NCBI GenBank assembly: GCA_050480705.1
Contig: JBJHAX010000005.1
Coordinates: 25,993 to 89,992, forward strand
DNA from: JBJHAX01 sp050480705
GTDB lineage: Bacteria; Actinomycetota; Nitriliruptoria; Nitriliruptorales; Nitriliruptoraceae
Reading direction: 5' to 3'
Length of the DNA: 64,000 nucleotides
This document shows positions 16,872 through 26,188 of this stretch, piece after piece. Each line of letters starts with the position of its first letter. The stretch's first letter is position 1. The notes beneath the pieces are model-generated. The model saw only the letters and a list, made by a program, of their open reading frames with translations. It searched no databases and was not told the DNA's origin. The position numbers and the translations under genes are program-made.

Positions 16872-18182
16872 ATGACGTCGTCCACGGTCGATCAGCTTCA
16901 GCGACGCACGGTCCGGGTGCTGGTGGTGAGCCAGATTCTCGGAGGGATCGGTGTCGGCGCCGGCGTCGCCGTCGTCAGCTTGCTCGCCTACGAGCTGTCC
17001 GGCGCGGCCGCGCTGTCGGGGGTGCCTGCGACCGCGATGACGGTCGGTGCGGCGGTCGCGGCACTTGCGATCGCGCGTCTGTCGCTGCAGGGCGGGCGCC
17101 GTACCGGGCTCGCAGGGGGCTATCTCGTCGGTATGTCGGGAGCGGCGCTCGCCGTCGTGGCCGCCGTGGCCGGCTCGTTCGTGCTGCACGTCGTTGCGTC
17201 GCTGGCGTTCGGGTGGGCGAATGCGGCAAACCTCCAGGCCCGCTTCGCCGCGACCGATCTCGCGCCGGAGGATGAGCAGGCGTCGTCGCTTGCGACGGTG
17301 ATCTGGGCGACGACCGTCGGGGCGGTGCTCGGTCCCAACCTGACCGACCCCGGCGCCTACGTCGCCGGGTTGCTGGGGCTTCCCGGTATCGCCGGTCCGT
17401 ACGTGTTCTCGGGGCTCGCGTTCGCGGCGGCCGCGGGGGTCCAGGCCGCATGGCTCAGGCCCGATCCGTTGATCGTCGCCCGGCAACGTCGTCGCGACGT
17501 TGAAGCCGGCACGCTGGATGTGGCGCCGTCAGTGGACGGGGCGGTGCCGCCGGCCAGTGACGACGCGGCGACGCTCGCCGGGTCGTGGCGGACGATCCGG
17601 GCTGCGCCGGCTGCCCGCGCGGCGCTCGTTTCGGTTGCCGCGGCGCATGCGACGATGGTCGGTGTGATGATCATGACGCCGGTCCACATGGATCATCACG
17701 GTGCGACGCTGCGTCTCGTGGGGCTCACGATCAGCCTGCACATCGCGGGGATGTACGCGCTGAGCCCGGTGTTCGGGCGTGCGGCGGACCGGTTCGGCCG
17801 CCGGCCGGTGCTGCTCGCCGGCTTTGTCCAGCTCGCCGTCGCCGTCGTGCTCGCCGCGGTCATGATCCCGGTCGGCGGCGTCGCCTTCCAGATCGGTCTC
17901 GTGCTGCTGGGGACGGGATGGTCGTGCTGTCTCGTCGCCGGGTCTGCGCTGCTGACCGGATCGCTGCATGCCGCGGACAGGCCGGCCGCCCAGGGGGTCA
18001 GCGACCTGGGGATGAACCTCGCGGCGGGCGTCGGCGGCGTCGCCGCGGGAATCGTGCTCGGCGTCGCGTCCTATCCGGCGCTGGCCTTCGGCGCGCTCGC
18101 GGTCGTCGTGGTCCCTGCCGTCATGGTCCTGCGCGACGTCGACGCTGCTGGGCCGCGCCACGATGTGGGTGTGCCCGGCTGA
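16872..18182 (+). CDS. MFS transporter
   Basis: A 436-residue protein with about 12 hydrophobic segments and a central charged loop (about residues 200-235). The motif GRAADRFGRRPVLL after the sixth/seventh segment is the MFS motif A-like loop. Substrate unknown. No linked regulator. Confidence 0.85.
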   Translation: MTSSTVDQLQRRTVRVLVVSQILGGIGVGAGVAVVSLLAYELSGAAALSGVPATAMTVGAAVAALAIARLSLQGGRRTGLAGGYLVGMSGAALAVVAAVAGSFVLHVVASLAFGWANAANLQARFAATDLAPEDEQASSLATVIWATTVGAVLGPNLTDPGAYVAGLLGLPGIAGPYVFSGLAFAAAAGVQAAWLRPDPLIVARQRRRDVEAGTLDVAPSVDGAVPPASDDAATLAGSWRTIRAAPAARAALVSVAAAHATMVGVMIMTPVHMDHHGATLRLVGLTISLHIAGMYALSPVFGRAADRFGRRPVLLAGFVQLAVAVVLAAVMIPVGGVAFQIGLVLLGTGWSCCLVAGSALLTGSLHAADRPAAQGVSDLGMNLAAGVGGVAAGIVLGVASYPALAFGALAVVVVPAVMVLRDVDAAGPRHDVGVPG

Positions 18183-18227
18183 CACGCGGGCCGTACCGTG
18201 GGGCCGCACGAACTGCAGGAGGTCGGC

Positions 18228-19583
18228 ATGGACGGATCCGGTCCCGACACGGCACGCCTGCTGCCAGCGCAGCCGTACACGAAGCTCGCCGCGTACGTCG
18301 ACGCCGGCGGTGGCCGTGGGCTCGAGACCGCGTTGCGGTCAGAGCCCGACGACATCATCGCCCGCGTGCAGGCCGCGGGGTTGCGCGGGCGGGGTGGCGC
18401 CGGGTTTCCCACGGGTGACAAGTGGCGGTCGGTTCGCGAGGCGGCGAACGACACCGCGAGCGAGGCACGCCTGGTCGTCAACGCCGCCGAGGGTGAGCCG
18501 GGGACGTTCAAGGATCGCCGCCTGCTGCAGTTGAATCCGTTCGCGATGCTCGAAGGCGCCCTCATCGCGCGCCATGCGATCGGGGCCGCTGACGTGCACA
18601 TCGGCGTCAAGGAACGGGACGGACTTGCCGGCGATCTGCGTGCCGCCATCGCCGAGATCGTCGAGACCGGCTGGGAACACGACGGGGTGGTGCACGTCGT
18701 CGAAGGGCCCGATGAGTACCTCTACGGTGAGGAGACCGGCCTGCTGGAGGTCGTCGAGGGACGACTGCCCCTGCCGCGCTGGCTGCCGCCGTTCCAGGCC
18801 GGGCTGTTCGCCACCACCGAACAGCCGCATCCGACGGCGGTCAACAACGTCGAGACGCTCGCCAACGTCCCGTTGATCGTCGCCGATGGCGCCGAGGCGT
18901 TCAGGTCCCTGGGAACCGAGACCTCGCCTGGCACGATGCTGTTCACCGTCGTCGGCGACGTCGAGGCGCCCGGCGTCTACGAGCTGCCGCTCGGTACCTC
19001 GCTGCGCGACCTGCTCGTCGACATCGCCGGTGCGGCCAGCATCAAGGCGGTGTTCTCCGGTGTGTCCGCACCCGTCATCACCCCGGCGCAACTCGACACG
19101 CCACTGACCTACGAGGACATGCGCACCGCCGGCACGGGGCTGGGTTCGGGCGGTTTCGTCGTCTACGACGACGACCACTGCATCGTGGCGGTGGCTGCGG
19201 AACTCACCCGTTTCCTCGCGGTCGAATCCTGCGGACAGTGCACCGCGTGCAAGCTCGGCACCGGCGTGCTCAGCGATCTGCTCCACCGCATCGACGCGGG
19301 CGATGGGGATGAAGGCGACCTGCAGGCGATCGCCGACCGTGTGCCCTCGATCACCGACCAGGCGCGATGTGCCCTGCCTGCCGGCGGGCAACTGCTCGTG
19401 GGAAGCCTTCTGGACGCCTACCGCGACGAGTTCGTGGAGCACCTGTCACGCCCGTGCCCCTTCCCGCGTGACGAACGTGTCCCCAAGATCGAAGCGATCG
19501 ACGACGACAGCGGCGAGGTGACCTTCGATCCGGATCATCATCGCAAGCGCCCCGACTGGTCCTACGCCCCGGATGAAGACTGA
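18228..19583 (+). CDS. NuoF-like NADH/FMN/4Fe-4S flavoprotein (stand-alone)
   Basis: A 451-residue homologue of complex I subunit F. It has the NADH/FMN motif GLRGRGGAGFPTG, the EGEPGTFKDR loop, a SLBB-like middle region (VVGDVEAPGVYELP) and the N3 4Fe-4S ligands C335, C338, C341 (CGQCTAC) and C381. AGGAGG at 18217-18222 selects ATG 18228. No nuoE, nuoG or hydrogenase genes are nearby, so this is not part of complex I here; the electron acceptor is unknown. The C-terminus (DDDSGEVTFDPDHHRKRPDW) is an extension. It overlaps the convergent amidase gene by 22 bases. Confidence 0.85.
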   Translation: MDGSGPDTARLLPAQPYTKLAAYVDAGGGRGLETALRSEPDDIIARVQAAGLRGRGGAGFPTGDKWRSVREAANDTASEARLVVNAAEGEPGTFKDRRLLQLNPFAMLEGALIARHAIGAADVHIGVKERDGLAGDLRAAIAEIVETGWEHDGVVHVVEGPDEYLYGEETGLLEVVEGRLPLPRWLPPFQAGLFATTEQPHPTAVNNVETLANVPLIVADGAEAFRSLGTETSPGTMLFTVVGDVEAPGVYELPLGTSLRDLLVDIAGAASIKAVFSGVSAPVITPAQLDTPLTYEDMRTAGTGLGSGGFVVYDDDHCIVAVAAELTRFLAVESCGQCTACKLGTGVLSDLLHRIDAGDGDEGDLQAIADRVPSITDQARCALPAGGQLLVGSLLDAYRDEFVEHLSRPCPFPRDERVPKIEAIDDDSGEVTFDPDHHRKRPDWSYAPDED

Positions 19584-20377
19584 CCGTTCGCGCCGCGGAT
19601 CGCCGCGATGCGGTCGTGGGCATCCTCGTCACACACGATCCGGAGGTCCGCGACCCCAGTGTGCAGGCGGCGGGACACCTCGAGGCGCAGCCCGTCGAGT
19701 TCGGTTGCCAGCGCCGAGCCGGGACAGGCGGTGGCGGCATGGTCACGGTGGGCACCGAGCCGCTCGGCGGGGATGCCGAATCGGTCACACAGATGCGTTG
19801 CCAGCGCCGCGACGGTGTCGAGCATGATGTCGGACGGTGTCTGGCGGTCGTAGTCGCCCTCGCACACGATGGTCACGTGGCCGGCGGGGTCGTAGTCGGT
19901 GAACGTGTCCGGCGCGATGGCGGGGTCACGCAACTCGTAGATGTTGCCGGCGAGGTCGACACCGTAGTGGTAAGCGATATCGGGCCATCCTTGCGCCTGG
20001 TGATGGCGTTGGTGCCCGAGCAGGCGGTCGGGGACGTCGGAGAGGCGCTCGATCGCCACGCCCGTGTGGTGGAGCGTGACCACCTCGACCGTGTGGGCGC
20101 TGCCGCCGGGCTTCGCCGCTGCGAGGCCGAGAGCGTCACGGCACAGCACCTCGAGCGCTGCGGGCGCGGTGGGCGGCGGAGGCGGCGCGGGCGGCGTGAC
20201 CGGTGCGGTGTCGACCTGGGGTGGCCGTGGGAGCGGATCCGACGCCGCACGTGCACCGGGCGGGGACACCGCGCCGAGGCGCAGCGCGCCTCGTCGCCCG
20301 ACGAGGGCTCCGGTCGCGAGTGCCGCTGCGCCGACCATGCCCCAGCGAAGCAACGTCCTGCGGCTGACGTCATCCAC
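19562..20377 (-). CDS. Tat-exported N-acetylmuramoyl-L-alanine amidase (PGRP/Amidase_2)
   Basis: A 271-residue protein from GTG 20377 with a twin-arginine signal (SRRTLLRWGMVG plus hydrophobic stretch), a Pro-rich linker (about 62-75) and a PGRP/amidase_2 domain. Zinc-ligand segments are TLHHTG, and HRDHAATACPG near the C-terminus. It should cut the amide bond between MurNAc and the stem peptide outside the cell. The start overlaps the stop of the GHL10 lipoprotein gene by 8 bases, so the two envelope genes are coupled. Confidence 0.85.
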   Translation of the reverse strand: MDDVSRRTLLRWGMVGAAALATGALVGRRGALRLGAVSPPGARAASDPLPRPPQVDTAPVTPPAPPPPPTAPAALEVLCRDALGLAAAKPGGSAHTVEVVTLHHTGVAIERLSDVPDRLLGHQRHHQAQGWPDIAYHYGVDLAGNIYELRDPAIAPDTFTDYDPAGHVTIVCEGDYDRQTPSDIMLDTVAALATHLCDRFGIPAERLGAHRDHAATACPGSALATELDGLRLEVSRRLHTGVADLRIVCDEDAHDRIAAIRGANGQSSSGA

Positions 20378-21665
20378 CGTGCCTGTCCCACCCGTGCTGG
20401 GCCAAGGCACGCCACACCTCGTCGGCGTCGGTGTCGGCCGGCTGCTGGAAGGAGTACACGACGGCACCGTCGCCCGCAGCGACGGCGCTTGCGATCTGCT
20501 CGACGACGGCGTCCGGCTGGTTCAGCCAGCCGCCGATCCCGGGGACGACCGCGGTCGTGGAGGTCGACGCCAGCTCGTTCTCGAACGCCAGCCACTGCGC
20601 GAACCAGTTCGCCTGGTCGGTGTCGTGGGCACGGAAGTAGTTCATCGGCACGGCCATGTCGACGATGCCCTCGCGCACCCAGGACGGCCAGTCCTGCAGG
20701 GCTTCTGCGCCCGGGCGGGTTCGTGCGAACGCGTCGGGGGACATGTCGGCCGGCCCCGCTCCCCAGGTGATGACCGCGGCGGACAGGGTGACGTCGCGGC
20801 CGGTCTCGTCGAGCGCGCCGCGGACGTGGGCGACGAGGTCGCGGCTCTGGTCACGGCGCCACTGCGACCACTGTTCGTCGCGCGGCTCGGGAACGTCGGT
20901 GCGTCCGGTCTCGGCGGCGAATCGATCCAGCGCTGCGGGGTGATAGCCGTGCCGCTCAGACGGGTAGCGGGCGTAGTCGAGGTGGATGCCGTCGACCGGG
21001 TAGCGCTCCGCCAGTTCGACGGCGACCGCCGCGACGTGCTCGCGGACCTGCGGCAGCGCCGGATCGAGATAGTCCGACCAGGCCCCGTCGACGCCACGGG
21101 TCACCCAACGTTGCTCCACGGGTGCGTCGACGCCGTGCTCGGTTGCCACCCACCCTGCAGGTGGGTCGAGGTCGGCGTAGACCTCGTGCCAGGTCGGCGC
21201 AATCCCGATCCAGGCATGCACGTCGAGGTTGCGGCGCTCGGCGGCGGCCAACAGTGCGTCGAGCACGTCGAGGCCGGGTTCGAGCTCTGGATCGGGCGTG
21301 GGTGGCAGGATCTGCGAGGCGTAGTAGGCGTCATGGCGTCTTGCGACCTGCGCGAAGATCGTGTTGGCGCCAGCGTCGGCGATCACGTCGACGGCCTGTT
21401 CGATCGATGCGGCCGACTTCAGGGTCGGATCGAACAGGTGGATCCACACGCCGCGGATCTGATCATCTGGCGCCTCGGGTTCCTCGACGTCCGGAGGCGG
21501 ACCTGGTTCGACCTCGACGGTGCCGTCGGGTGCCGGCGATTCGGGCGCCGTCGGGCGCTCCATCGGTGGGTGTGCGACCCGGGCCTCGTCCGGGGTTGCG
21601 CACGCGGCGGCGAGGACGACGAGCAGCGCCAGCGCGACACGGTGCAGCAGGCCTCGTGGCGGCAC
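20370..21665 (-). CDS. GHL10-family (YngK-like) putative glycoside hydrolase lipoprotein
   Basis: A 431-residue exported lipoprotein with signal sequence ending LVVLAAAC, a disordered acidic Pro-rich linker, and a TIM-barrel of the GHL10/DUF187 type (IRGVWIHLFDP; AGANTIFAQVARR; VDGIHLDYARYP; VDMAVPMNYF). The DGIHLDYARYP segment carries the likely catalytic Asp. Cell-wall or exopolysaccharide hydrolysis is the family expectation. Start GTG 21665. Confidence 0.85.
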   Translation of the reverse strand: MPPRGLLHRVALALLVVLAAACATPDEARVAHPPMERPTAPESPAPDGTVEVEPGPPPDVEEPEAPDDQIRGVWIHLFDPTLKSAASIEQAVDVIADAGANTIFAQVARRHDAYYASQILPPTPDPELEPGLDVLDALLAAAERRNLDVHAWIGIAPTWHEVYADLDPPAGWVATEHGVDAPVEQRWVTRGVDGAWSDYLDPALPQVREHVAAVAVELAERYPVDGIHLDYARYPSERHGYHPAALDRFAAETGRTDVPEPRDEQWSQWRRDQSRDLVAHVRGALDETGRDVTLSAAVITWGAGPADMSPDAFARTRPGAEALQDWPSWVREGIVDMAVPMNYFRAHDTDQANWFAQWLAFENELASTSTTAVVPGIGGWLNQPDAVVEQIASAVAAGDGAVVYSFQQPADTDADEVWRALAQHGWDRHGG

Positions 21666-21671
21666 GTCGGG

Positions 21672-22322
21672 TCAGCCGCCCTTCACGTCGACGTCGCCGA
21701 GCAGGGTCAGCACGCGCAGCCGCAGCGTCGGCGCGTCAGCGTCGTCGGAGACCCCGGTGACGGTCACGTCCCCCAGCAGTTCCGGGCCGCTCGCCGAGAC
21801 GCGCCACCCTGGCGGCACGCGCAGCTCGACGTCGCCGACGATCGTGGTCACCTCGAGTGTCGCGCCGCCGGGCTCGAGGGAACCCGGGCGCAGGTCGAGT
21901 TCGAGGTCGCCGAACACGGTGGTGACCGAGCCGCCGTTGAACGGGCCCCGGTCGAGCGTGAAGCTGCGATCGTCGAAGACGGCGCTGACGTCGAGCGGAG
22001 TACCGACGATCTGGCCGCGCCGGCGGCGTCCCGCGAGCAGCCACAGCCCGAGCCCGATCAGAAGCAGCGGCCAGATGACGGCGATCGAATCGACGACTCC
22101 CAGGGTCCACAACAGCAGCCCGCCGCCGATCAGCAGCAGGAGGCCGCCGCCGACGGTGTTGCGCGGGCGGGTGACGAGCTGTGCGAGGCCGGCGAGCACG
22201 ACGACGACCGGCCACCAGCGCGCCACCACGACCCAGGTCGAGGCCAGGCCGGCGCGATCGAGCAGCAGCAGCACACCGATCAGGATGAATGCGAGGCCGA
22301 ACACGAGCTGTGATCTGGTCAC
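21672..22322 (-). CDS. LiaF-like membrane protein (DUF5668 plus adhesin-like C-terminal domain)
   Basis: A 216-residue protein with three to four short membrane helices (GLAFILIGVLLLLDRAG; WPVVVVLAGLAQL; GGGLLLLIGGGLLLWTLG; WPLLLIGLGLWLLAG) and a beta-rich C-terminal domain (VFGDLELDLRPG; IVGDVELRVPPGW). This is the layout of LiaF-type cell-wall stress proteins. GTG 22322 follows AGGGGAC. It is a paralogue of the adjacent upstream gene. No LiaRS-type two-component pair is next to it. Confidence 0.8.
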   Translation of the reverse strand: MTRSQLVFGLAFILIGVLLLLDRAGLASTWVVVARWWPVVVVLAGLAQLVTRPRNTVGGGLLLLIGGGLLLWTLGVVDSIAVIWPLLLIGLGLWLLAGRRRRGQIVGTPLDVSAVFDDRSFTLDRGPFNGGSVTTVFGDLELDLRPGSLEPGGATLEVTTIVGDVELRVPPGWRVSASGPELLGDVTVTGVSDDADAPTLRLRVLTLLGDVDVKGG

Positions 22323-22359
22323 GGGTGTCCCCTGTACGGGTGGTGTGGGGTCCGGGTCG

Positions 22360-23034
22360 TCACTGCTGCACCGTGATCCTGCCGAGGCCGACCCGCAGGT
22401 CGAGATCGATCGCTGGTGCGCCATCGGCTGCCGGGACCTCGAACGACCTGTCCCTGCCGACGCCGCCGGAGGACTCGTCGAGCACCGAAACGTCGCCGAC
22501 CCCGACGCGTGCACGTCCGGTCACGTGCGTGTCGGCGGGCAGCACGACACGCAGCTCGCCCATCGCGATCGAGACCGACACGCGTGCCGGATCGTCCTCC
22601 TCGCCGAGGCTGCCCGGATCGAGTTCGCTGAAGTCGAGGGTGAGATTGCCGGCGCCGAGTGAATAGTCGGACTCGAGCCCCGCCAGGTCGCGCGGGGCGT
22701 GTGTGGTGTCGCCGACGCTCGGTGCCCCGACCGATGCCGTCACCACCAGTGCGACGATGGTCGCGGCGATGCCGAGGCCGACCAGGCCGCTGTTCGCGCT
22801 CCACTGCCGTCCGGCGAGCAGCAGAATCCCGATGACGATGAGCCCGGCGGGCAGCACGAGGTCCCACGGGATCACGTAGCCGGCGTTGGCGACGAGCCAG
22901 AGCGACCCACCCACGATGAGCAGAAGCGCCAGACCCAGCGGGCGTGACGATGCGGATCGTGCTGACTCGTCCGTCGATTCGTCCACGGGCGCTTCCTCGT
23001 CGGCCGTGTGGATGATCCGTGTGGATGATGCCAC
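22360..23034 (-). CDS. LiaF-like membrane protein, paralogue
   Basis: A 224-residue protein with a polar acidic N-terminus, three hydrophobic helices (LGLALLLIVGGSLWLVANAG; LPAGLIVIGILLLAG; GLGIAATIVALVVTAS) and a beta-rich C-terminal domain (SIAMGELRVVLPADTHV; VGVGDVSVLDES). ATG 23034 is used; GTG 22986 is an alternative start. Probably co-transcribed with the following paralogue and the two envelope hydrolases. Confidence 0.78.
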   Translation of the reverse strand: MASSTRIIHTADEEAPVDESTDESARSASSRPLGLALLLIVGGSLWLVANAGYVIPWDLVLPAGLIVIGILLLAGRQWSANSGLVGLGIAATIVALVVTASVGAPSVGDTTHAPRDLAGLESDYSLGAGNLTLDFSELDPGSLGEEDDPARVSVSIAMGELRVVLPADTHVTGRARVGVGDVSVLDESSGGVGRDRSFEVPAADGAPAIDLDLRVGLGRITVQQ

Positions 23035-23103
23035 GGTTGCGCGCCGGCGTGGCGACGAAAAGGGGCCAAGGTCCCCGGACCCCGCGACCGTCGCCGAACC
23101 GGG

Positions 23104-24444
23104 TCAGATCACGCCGAGATCCACCATCGCCCGTCCGACGCGCAGGAACCCCGCGATGTTGGCGCCCTTGACGTAGTCACCTCCGGCCCCGTACTCATCG
23201 GCGGTGTCGTGGCAGAGCGCGTGGATGTCTTCCATGATCCCGCGCAGCCGGTCCTCGGTGTGGTCGAACGTCCAGCGGTCGCGGCTCGCGTTCTGCTGCA
23301 TCTCGAGCGCGGAGGTCGCGACCCCGCCGGCGTTGGCGGCCTTGCCAGGACCGAATGCGACGCCCGACTCCGAGAACAGGCGCACCGCGGCGGTGGTCGC
23401 AGGCATGTTCGCGCCCTCGGCGACCAGCCGGCAGCCGTTGGCGACGAGCGCCTTGGCGTCGGCCTCGTCGAGTTCGTTCTCGGTCGCGCACGGCAGCGCG
23501 ACATCACAGGGGATCTCCCAGATGCTGCCAGCATCGAGCAGGCGCGCCGACGGACGCTGGTCGACGTAGTCGGACACCCGGCCCCGCTGGTCCTCCTTGA
23601 CGTCCTTGAGCAGCTCGAGGTCGATGCCTTCGGGGTCGTGCACGACGCCGTCGGAGTCAGAGCATGCGACGACCGTCGCGCCGAGCTGCCGCGCCTTCTC
23701 GATCGCGTAGATCGCCACGTTCCCGGACCCCGACACGACGCAGGTGGCGCCGTCGAGGCTCGAGTCCTGTGCGCGCAGCATCTCGTTGGCGAAGTACACG
23801 ACGCCGTAGCCGGTCGCTTCCTTGCGTACCAGCGCACCGCCCCACTCGATGCCCTTGCCGGTGAGGACACCGGACTCGTAGCGGCCCGTCAGGCGCTTGT
23901 ACTGCCCGAAGAGGTGGCCGAGTTCTCGGGTGCCTACGCCGATGTCGCCGGCGGGGACGTCGACGTACTCGCCGAGGTGCCGATGCAGCTCGGTCATGAA
24001 GCTCTGACAGAAGCGCATGATCTCGCGGTCGGAGCGGCCTCTCGGGTCGAAGTCCGCGCCGCCCTTCGCTCCACCGATCGGCATCCCGGTGAGTGCGTTC
24101 TTGAAGATCTGCTCGAACGCGAGGAACTTGATGATGCTCAGGTTCACGGAAGGGTGGAAGCGTAGGCCTCCCTTGTAGGGGCCGAGCGCGCTGTTGAACT
24201 GGACCCGGTAGCCCCGATTGACCTGCACGACGCCGTTGTCGTCTTCCCACGTCACACGGAAGATGATCTGGCGCTCGGGTTCGCAGAGCCGCTCGACCAC
24301 CCGGTTGTCTGCGAACACCGGATGCCGTTCGAGAACCGGTGCGAGCGATTCGAGGACTTCGCGAACCGCCTGGTGGAATTCCTCCTCACCCCGGTTCCTC
24401 GCCACGATCTGGTCGAAGAGCTTCTCGATGTTCGCGTCGGTCAT
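23104..24444 (-). CDS. gdhA: NADP-type glutamate dehydrogenase
   Basis: A 446-residue hexameric GDH. It shows GPYKGGLRFHP, the active-site Lys in PIGGAKGGADFDP, VPAGDIGVGTRE, and the nucleotide-binding SGSGNVAIYAIEKA. Length and the early TWEDDNGVVQVNRGYRVQ match the GdhA small-hexamer class, which makes glutamate from 2-oxoglutarate and ammonium. ATG 24444 gives the normal family length. Its start region overlaps the end of the upstream membrane-protein gene by 59 bases. Confidence 0.95.
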   Translation of the reverse strand: MTDANIEKLFDQIVARNRGEEEFHQAVREVLESLAPVLERHPVFADNRVVERLCEPERQIIFRVTWEDDNGVVQVNRGYRVQFNSALGPYKGGLRFHPSVNLSIIKFLAFEQIFKNALTGMPIGGAKGGADFDPRGRSDREIMRFCQSFMTELHRHLGEYVDVPAGDIGVGTRELGHLFGQYKRLTGRYESGVLTGKGIEWGGALVRKEATGYGVVYFANEMLRAQDSSLDGATCVVSGSGNVAIYAIEKARQLGATVVACSDSDGVVHDPEGIDLELLKDVKEDQRGRVSDYVDQRPSARLLDAGSIWEIPCDVALPCATENELDEADAKALVANGCRLVAEGANMPATTAAVRLFSESGVAFGPGKAANAGGVATSALEMQQNASRDRWTFDHTEDRLRGIMEDIHALCHDTADEYGAGGDYVKGANIAGFLRVGRAMVDLGVI

Positions 24445-25726
24445 CCGGTGGCTCCGTGGCGGGTGTGTTCGCAGGCAGCAGCGCAGCCACCGCGGCGGTG
24501 AAGACGCTCGCGCCGAGCAGCCCCCAGCCAGTCGCGCCGACGGCGCCGTGCACGTCGATGAGGGCCTGCAGGGTGACGAGGGCGACACCGGTGTTGAAGG
24601 TAGCGGCGCGTGTCCTCGCTCCGGTGTCGATGCGCGTTCGGATGCGGGTCCGTGCGTCGTTCGTGCGGCCCCGCAGCATCGGAGCCAGATACAGCAGCGT
24701 CGCGAGGATGGCCTGCGCCAGCGCTCCGGTGAACGCTGCCGCACCGAGCGCATCGAGATGCCACCAGCGCCCGCTCGCCACGACCGCGACATCCGCCCAC
24801 AGCACGACGGCGATCCACGCGCAGGCGCCGATGATCAGGGGCCTGGGCGCGCCCGGACGGGCGGCCGCCACGACACGCATCACGGGCAGGCACACCAGGG
24901 TCGCCGCGACGGCGAGCACCGCGAGCGAAGCCGCCGCGAGCAGGCGGGCGGTGGTCGCGATCGCCCCGCCCGCGCCGGTGGCGATGAGAAGGACGACTGC
25001 AACCGTCAGTCCGGTTGCGCCTGCCCTGAGGGCGCGCGCGGCCCTGGCATCGGCGCCCGGCTCGATCCGCGCGCGCGCCATCGACGGACCGAAGAACACC
25101 AGCGTCGCGAGCAGGGTGAGGCCACCCCAGCCGAGCACGTTCGCGTGCAGATGGGCGGTCCGGACGGCGCCGTACCACGCGCCGGACACCACGCCGATGC
25201 CGAGCAGCGCGCCGAGTAGCGCACCGTGGATGAACGCACCGTGGGCGCGTTCGTAGAGGCGAACGATCCAGGCGAAGCGCGCCCCGACGGCCTGGTGGCG
25301 CATCCTGCGGATGCGCAGATATGCGGCGAACACCGACCAGGTGACGATCGTCGCGCCCGTGCCGACGAGCCAGCGGTTGTCACTGGGCATGCCGGCCAGG
25401 ACGGTGAGGATTCCCGCGTTGGTGACCAGCGGCCACCACCAGGCCCGCTCACCGGGTGTGCGGGTGAGCGTGCGCGCGAAGTGTTCCGAGAAGGTGAGGA
25501 CGAGATTGGTGAGTACGCCGAGCGTGAACAGGTGGACGGCGAACCACCGTCCGCCCGGCAGTCGCTCGCCGGCGGCGATCCAGGCGAGCACGGCAGCGCC
25601 GTAGCCGAGGGCGAGCAGGATGGAGGGTGCTGCGGCGGCGAACGGCGACCCGGGCCGCTGCATCGGTGTGAAGCCGGCGCCCCCGGACAGTGGGAGCGCC
25701 GGCGTCGACTTCGGAGTGGACGGCAC
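24386..25726 (-). CDS. polytopic membrane protein resembling the membrane module of multicopper oxidases/NnrS-like
   Basis: A roughly 446-residue protein with about 11-12 membrane helices. Conserved-looking His positions are HLFTLGVLTNLVLTFSEHF, RAHGAFIHGALLG and RTAHLHANVLGWGGLTLLA. The last pattern recalls the membrane part found in front of some actinobacterial multicopper oxidases and NnrS-like NO-response proteins; the assignment is from memory of such families. The cupredoxin gene just upstream could be its split partner. The start is uncertain: GTG 25726 lies 12 bases after the cupredoxin stop but has no clear ribosome site; ATG 25663 is possible. The C-terminus overlaps gdhA. Confidence 0.65.
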   Translation of the reverse strand: MPSTPKSTPALPLSGGAGFTPMQRPGSPFAAAAPSILLALGYGAAVLAWIAAGERLPGGRWFAVHLFTLGVLTNLVLTFSEHFARTLTRTPGERAWWWPLVTNAGILTVLAGMPSDNRWLVGTGATIVTWSVFAAYLRIRRMRHQAVGARFAWIVRLYERAHGAFIHGALLGALLGIGVVSGAWYGAVRTAHLHANVLGWGGLTLLATLVFFGPSMARARIEPGADARAARALRAGATGLTVAVVLLIATGAGGAIATTARLLAAASLAVLAVAATLVCLPVMRVVAAARPGAPRPLIIGACAWIAVVLWADVAVVASGRWWHLDALGAAAFTGALAQAILATLLYLAPMLRGRTNDARTRIRTRIDTGARTRAATFNTGVALVTLQALIDVHGAVGATGWGLLGASVFTAAVAALLPANTPATEPPDDRREHREALRPDRGEEPG

Positions 25727-25737
25727 GGCGGGACCGT

Positions 25738-26097
25738 TCAGCGAACGGTGAGCGTCCCCTCCATGCCGGCTTCGCGGTGACCGGGGATGTCGCAATAGAA
25801 GGTGTAGGTGCCTGCCGCGAGGTCGATCGTTCCGGTGGCGGTCTCGCCCGGGTCGACATGGATCGGGTCGACGGCCTCGCCTTCGACGAGCAGGTCGTGC
25901 TCGACGGCTCCGACGTTGACCAGCGTCACCTCGGCGCCTCCAGCGGTGATCGTGACCGCGTCGGGTTCGAAGAACAGGTCGGCGGCTTCGATCGTGACAG
26001 CGTCTGCAGCGGGCTGGTCCGCCGGTGCGTCCTCGCCACCGCAGGCGGCGAGGACGAATGCAGCGGACAGTGCGAGTGCGATGTGACGGACATGCAT
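25738..26097 (-). CDS. cupredoxin (plastocyanin/azurin-like) lipoprotein
   Basis: A 119-residue lipoprotein: signal MHVRHIALALSAAFVLAAC with lipobox LAAC, a short acidic linker, then a single cupredoxin domain (FFEPDAVTITAGGAEVTLVN). The type-1 copper ligands are His in VEHDLLV, and Cys, His and Met in YCDIPGHREAGM. It is likely an electron carrier to or from the neighbouring heme-copper enzyme. AGGAG precedes ATG 26097. A GTAGTT-N2-CTAA-N3-TTAG box lies about 92 bases upstream. A second, similar cupredoxin is at 31969-32343. Confidence 0.88.
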   Translation of the reverse strand: MHVRHIALALSAAFVLAACGGEDAPADQPAADAVTIEAADLFFEPDAVTITAGGAEVTLVNVGAVEHDLLVEGEAVDPIHVDPGETATGTIDLAAGTYTFYCDIPGHREAGMEGTLTVR

Positions 26098-26188
26098 GAA
26101 GGACGCTCCTGCGTCGGCCGCGAACGGCATTCGCGGGGGTTGGCGGGCGCGGGGCCAGCATCGTTCCGCGCGCCCTGCTTATCGTTGT

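Noticed and set aside
20064..22313. 749-codon plus-strand open frame
   Set aside because: It lies opposite the amidase, GHL10 and LiaF-like genes, has no family motif and low-complexity composition.
23034..23103. Possible small RNA between the LiaF-like gene and gdhA
   Set aside because: Only about 70 bases, no promoter or stable hairpin visible.
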